NCBI GenBank assembly: GCA_018524725.1
Contig: JAEUWP010000578.1
Span: 1-64,000 of the forward strand
Origin: Podaxis mareebaensis
Taxonomy: Eukaryota > Basidiomycota > Agaricomycetes > Agaricales > Agaricaceae
Direction of reading: 5' to 3'
Length of the DNA stretch: 64,000 bases
Shown here: piece by piece, positions 60,670 through 64,000 of the stretch
Numbering within the stretch: position 1 is the first letter of the stretch
Layout: each line of letters begins with the position of its first letter
Notes under the pieces: generated by a model
Told to the model about the DNA's origin: nothing
The model's database searches: none
What the model saw: the letters and a program-made list of their open reading frames with translations, nothing else
Position numbers and translations under genes: made by a program

Positions 60670-61461
60670 TCAGGCGACGTTAAGTTCCCAGATATGGGCG
60701 CTCGTCAAGGTCCCGGACAGGCCCTTGAATATATTCCTCCCCTGCAAGAAATCGACCCGTTTGATACCCTTGGCTTCCTCAGCTGCCCTCATTTGGGGAT
60801 CCCGCACCCGGGCGCACCGGGCGTGATACGCAGAGTCCACAGCCACTCTGGTCATACCCGCGGCCTGGGTATCATACTCCTCCCGCGACACGGCGAGCCG
60901 GAGGTGCCTGAACAGGCAGTACAGAACGTCCAGAACGGATACGTGGGTGCCCGGGACGCGGGGGCCGACCGGGAACTCCCAGGGGACGAGTGAACAGATG
61001 ATGACGAGGGAATGGAGAGGTGGACTGGTAGCGGGTTCGTTGAGCTCGTGGGCGGGCACCTGGCCCTCTATCTGGGACCAGTGGAGAGAGAGGTCAAAGT
61101 TGATGGGTACGTCTGCGAGGGGGCTGAAGGCTAGGCGGTAGTGGATTTGCATATGACCTGGCTCTGGCAGGGGTTTGAGGATGACATCCTGGGACTGGAC
61201 TGAAGCCTGCGAGGGGGTATGCTGTGCCTGGGGCTGAGGGTGCTGGAGCTGGTGGTGCTGGGGATGGAGGATAAGTTCGGTGGAGTGTGGGAATGGCGAG
61301 CGTGGGTAGTGAGCTGGGGAGTACTCGATCTCTGGCGGGGGCGTTGAGAGCTCAGAAGAGGAGTCGGAGGGCAGAGAGGCCTCTGAGAGGGATGGGGAAG
61401 GAGTTGTAGGGATTGGCGAGAAGACAGTGTTTGTAGGCGCAAAGTGTACGCGCTTTTGCAT
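60670..61461 (-). CDS. DUF6699 domain protein
   Basis: 263 residues from ATG 61,461 (MQKRVHFAPTNTVFSP), chosen to match the paralog at 54.4 kb. Residues 15-100 are Ser/Pro/His/Gln-rich, with a Gln-His repeat HPQHHQLQHPQPQ. The domain spans about 105-250: MQIHYRLAFSPLADVPINFD, LNEPATSPPLHSLVII, VPWEFPVG, HVSVLDVLYCLFRHL with SREEYDT, AVDSAYHARCAR and IKRVDFLQGRNIFKGL. The frame stays open upstream to 61,728, where the bases gtgagtgagt form a strong splice donor preceded by ATG-containing sequence. A longer spliced N-terminus is therefore possible, but the upstream residues do not look like the family. Function unknown. Confidence 0.9.
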   Translation of the reverse strand: MQKRVHFAPTNTVFSPIPTTPSPSLSEASLPSDSSSELSTPPPEIEYSPAHYPRSPFPHSTELILHPQHHQLQHPQPQAQHTPSQASVQSQDVILKPLPEPGHMQIHYRLAFSPLADVPINFDLSLHWSQIEGQVPAHELNEPATSPPLHSLVIICSLVPWEFPVGPRVPGTHVSVLDVLYCLFRHLRLAVSREEYDTQAAGMTRVAVDSAYHARCARVRDPQMRAAEEAKGIKRVDFLQGRNIFKGLSGTLTSAHIWELNVA

Positions 61462-62360
61462 GGTAGATGATAAAGATGGGAAGACGGCCAGATCATCACT
61501 TATAAGGCATCCCGTCCACCCAAATGGGGCAAGCGCCCAGTTGACATGCTCACCATCACTCAGTCTGTGCAACGGTCCATCCACCTCAAACACAATAACA
61601 CTTTCTAAAGCATAGCATTCATCGGCCGGCGTCAGAGTCTCTGGGAGAAAATCATCATGTCCATACCATCCAGTGATGAACACGAGGCAGCCAAAAACAA
61701 ACATCACCCCAAACAAGGACTCACTCACCGTTCATCAAGGTACAAATCCTCCAAGTCTGTAACCATCTACCTCTCTCTATGCGATGCCGTCCCGCATTAA
61801 GAGCAACAAACCCACTCAATCCCGCAAGCCGCCACCAACGTCGCCATCGACACATCGGCGGACGTCCATGCCGCTCTCGTCCAATAAGATTACCCCGCAC
61901 TTGGCACTAAATATATCCGACCCCACGGATGGCCTTCAGACTGAAACGACCGTTGAGAGGGACGAAAAATAGCGAACTGCGCCCATCATGCAGAACGATG
62001 GCGGATGGATGGTGAAGGCAGGTGGCAACTAAGTAGCGAGGGAGTGGGATCATGATAAGCCGTCTGTTGAACTTGCCTCGAGGCAAGCCAACCCTCCGCC
62101 ACACGGCAGTCCAAGAATAGAAACTAGAATATCAGCACGTGATCGTTCTACCAGGACGGCCAACTTCGTTTGGACCAACAGAAATCCGTACATCGACGGA
62201 AAACGATGATCTGAGCAAGGAAAGACCACTAGTCGGCCCTTCAAATTCATGGAGACTTATGGAGATTAGGGTGCGAGACTACAAAGGTCGAACCAAGATA
62301 ACAATTAGCACCCTCTTTCCTCCTTTAAGTTCAGAATAATCTATATCCGTCATAACGCAT
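61462..62360. other. Intergenic border before the right CG-depleted block
   Basis: Includes the 5' leader of the DUF6699 gene and a possible 5' intron (donor at 61,728). No other gene is supported. CG dinucleotides are frequent until about 62,353. Confidence 0.4.
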
Positions 62361-64000
62361 CCAGCCTTGTCTGGGCAGGCACTCTGAGAGCCTGAGAAGC
62401 TAAAGAGAGGTTGGGCTAGAGGATCATGTTAGCACCTCAGACTGCAGAGTGAGGAGCTGCCAGGTGGGCAAGACTTGTTCCATAGATTGTAGGCTCTCAC
62501 TCTTTAGGCTTGCCAATGCATATGTGTTGGACAGATGGAAAACAATGCATTGAGCCTCGACTGTCAAAACAACAAAGGGTGGGAAGGAGGGATAGGTAAT
62601 ATCAGGATTTCTTTTTTGACTTATTCAGATTTATTCAAACTTCATGCCTTGAGCTAAGTCAAATTCAATTCAATTTTCTATAAGTAGTAAAAGTGTTACA
62701 ATCATTGTTTTCCCTCATGCCTGTTGCCATTGTCCTTTGTTATTCTTTTCTGCCACTCCATCATCTTCTCTCATTCATCATCTTGATTTATACCTCAGTC
62801 ATCAGCTATATCTCATCTATTCTGAGTTGTACTATATTTAGCATTTGGACTCAGTATTACTAATTATGGACAATCCCTCATTTGAGTAGATCTACTATCT
62901 TACCTCAGGCTTAGTTTAGTATTATTAGAACACTGAAGTAGTTATGAGCTCCTCAATATGGACATGTAGTATAGTGCTTTTCCCTCTATTAAAGTAGCTT
63001 GTAAAGTAGGTAGAACTTAGCTTTACAATCACTTGTACATAGTACAAGAATAGTAGCCTCATCTTTGCTCTATCTTTTTGTCATATGAGAGCTCTACCTG
63101 CTTTAACAGAATAGCTGATATAATAAGCTAAACCTCTGGAGAGGCCTGTAACCTTACTAGTTGTATCCCTCCTAGTAGCAGTCCCTGTGAGATCTCTGAC
63201 TAGCTTCTAGTTCATTTGTAAATAGATAGGCATTCAAATTCAGAACTTAATAGTGTTGAGTTGACTTAGGACAGTATCTCTCTGCATTGGCATACCATAC
63301 CATGCATAAGTAATAGAATTGTAAAGCTCTATTCCACTCTTTGCTCTCTTATCATCCTCTATTCATCCTCATGGCTATAAGCTGACTAAAGTCTCCTGCA
63401 AGGTAATTTCAGTAGAGCACCTCTAACTATTTGTCCAGACTATTGTCTAACATATCTCATCTACCCTTGCCTTTGACTGGGTGAACTCTGTCTAATCCAT
63501 ATCCCTGGCTTCCTCCTCCTTCTTATTACCCCTTCTCTGACTCCCAATTTTGTAAACTCCAACAACTCCTTCAAAGAGCATGCTCAGAGAGTAAGTTTTG
63601 AAGCAGACTTGACAACTACACTAATGGTATAGAGAATATAATCCTTATCAACAGAAAATCCTATACAATATGAGAATTACTTTGCATTTATTATACTTTT
63701 TGCTATTCATGAGAAGGTGAACACAAACTCCCAGAATCCCCCTTAGGTGTCTACCAAGACACTGATGTCCTCCTTCACTATAAGCTTCAGCATAGCTGGC
63801 AGTTTGAGACACTCCCTACCTTATGGAAAGCTGGAGTGACCAGCCTCTGGAGTACCCACTACTGTAATTGCAGCTAGTTGTTACTAATGCTGCTGAACAG
63901 GACCTCTGGTACTCTGATGCTAAATCTGATGCAGAATTATGAGAGAGTAGATATATACATATTTGTCTATAAGTGCTATTTACCAATCTGGAATTGGAAG
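62361..64000. mobile_element. CG-depleted transposon-like block, possible LTR edge
   Basis: From about 62,360 to the end I see one CG (62,558), against normal frequency just to the left. A candidate LTR start TGTTAGCACC lies at 62,427, and a TATA-like ataagtagtaaaag follows near 62,680. No second copy or coding domain is visible inside the window, so the element type cannot be given. It probably continues beyond the right edge. Confidence 0.5.

Noticed and set aside
1..64000. tRNA, rRNA, CRISPR arrays, operons, ribosome-binding sites
   Set aside because: The genome is eukaryotic so the bacterial features do not apply, and scanning for tRNA T-arm and anticodon-arm consensus found no convincing gene.

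Overview
The window is nuclear DNA of a filamentous basidiomycete, most likely a mushroom-forming agaricomycete. The evidence is the genes, which carry 46-83 nt spliceosomal introns with fungal GT...AG borders, 19 and 21 nt micro-exons, and families typical of Agaricomycetes: type I metacaspases, several DUF6699 proteins, a Gly-rich/GPI-like surface protein and an HMG-box factor of basidiomycete type. The retrotransposon is also of the Ty3/Gypsy type common in mushrooms. No prokaryotic, organellar or viral gene set is present.

Layout. (1) 1-12,350 is a decayed transposon block almost free of CG dinucleotides; I count about six. It contains one full-length Ty3/Gypsy element on the minus strand (2,024-9,814) with both LTRs, remnants of gag with a zinc knuckle, protease, RT, RNase H and integrase, and many stops. 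(2) 12,350-62,350 has normal CG content but is unusually gene-poor. An F-box protein lies at 16.7-17.9 kb, an endonuclease III-like DNA glycosylase at 25.9-27.0 kb and an HMG-box regulator at 33.2-34.9 kb, separated by 6-8 kb stretches in which I recognise nothing. (3) 41.4-61.5 kb is a denser island: one orphan ORF, a Gly-rich secreted/GPI-type protein on the plus strand, then a minus-strand run of two metacaspases, a short-chain dehydrogenase and four DUF6699 or DUF6699-like genes. (4) From about 62,360 to the end a second CG-depleted transposon-like block begins.

Genes together. No metabolic pathway is visible. The striking unit is 44.3-49.1 kb, where two metacaspase paralogs lie head-to-tail 456 bp apart. 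The upstream one (567 aa) has an ordinary His/Cys active site (H239, C292; DTCHSG). The downstream one (368 aa) is short, keeps its His and Cys (H135, C202), but reads DACTSG. I worked out both as 14- and 15-exon genes whose spliced lengths are exact multiples of three. The other clear signal is mutational: where the two LTRs of the retrotransposon differ, about ten sites are TG in one copy and CA in the other, as expected if every CG in the element was destroyed independently after insertion.

Limits: exon models were made by eye from splice signals and remembered family motifs. No database search was possible, and genes with many short exons may be hidden in the stretches called empty.
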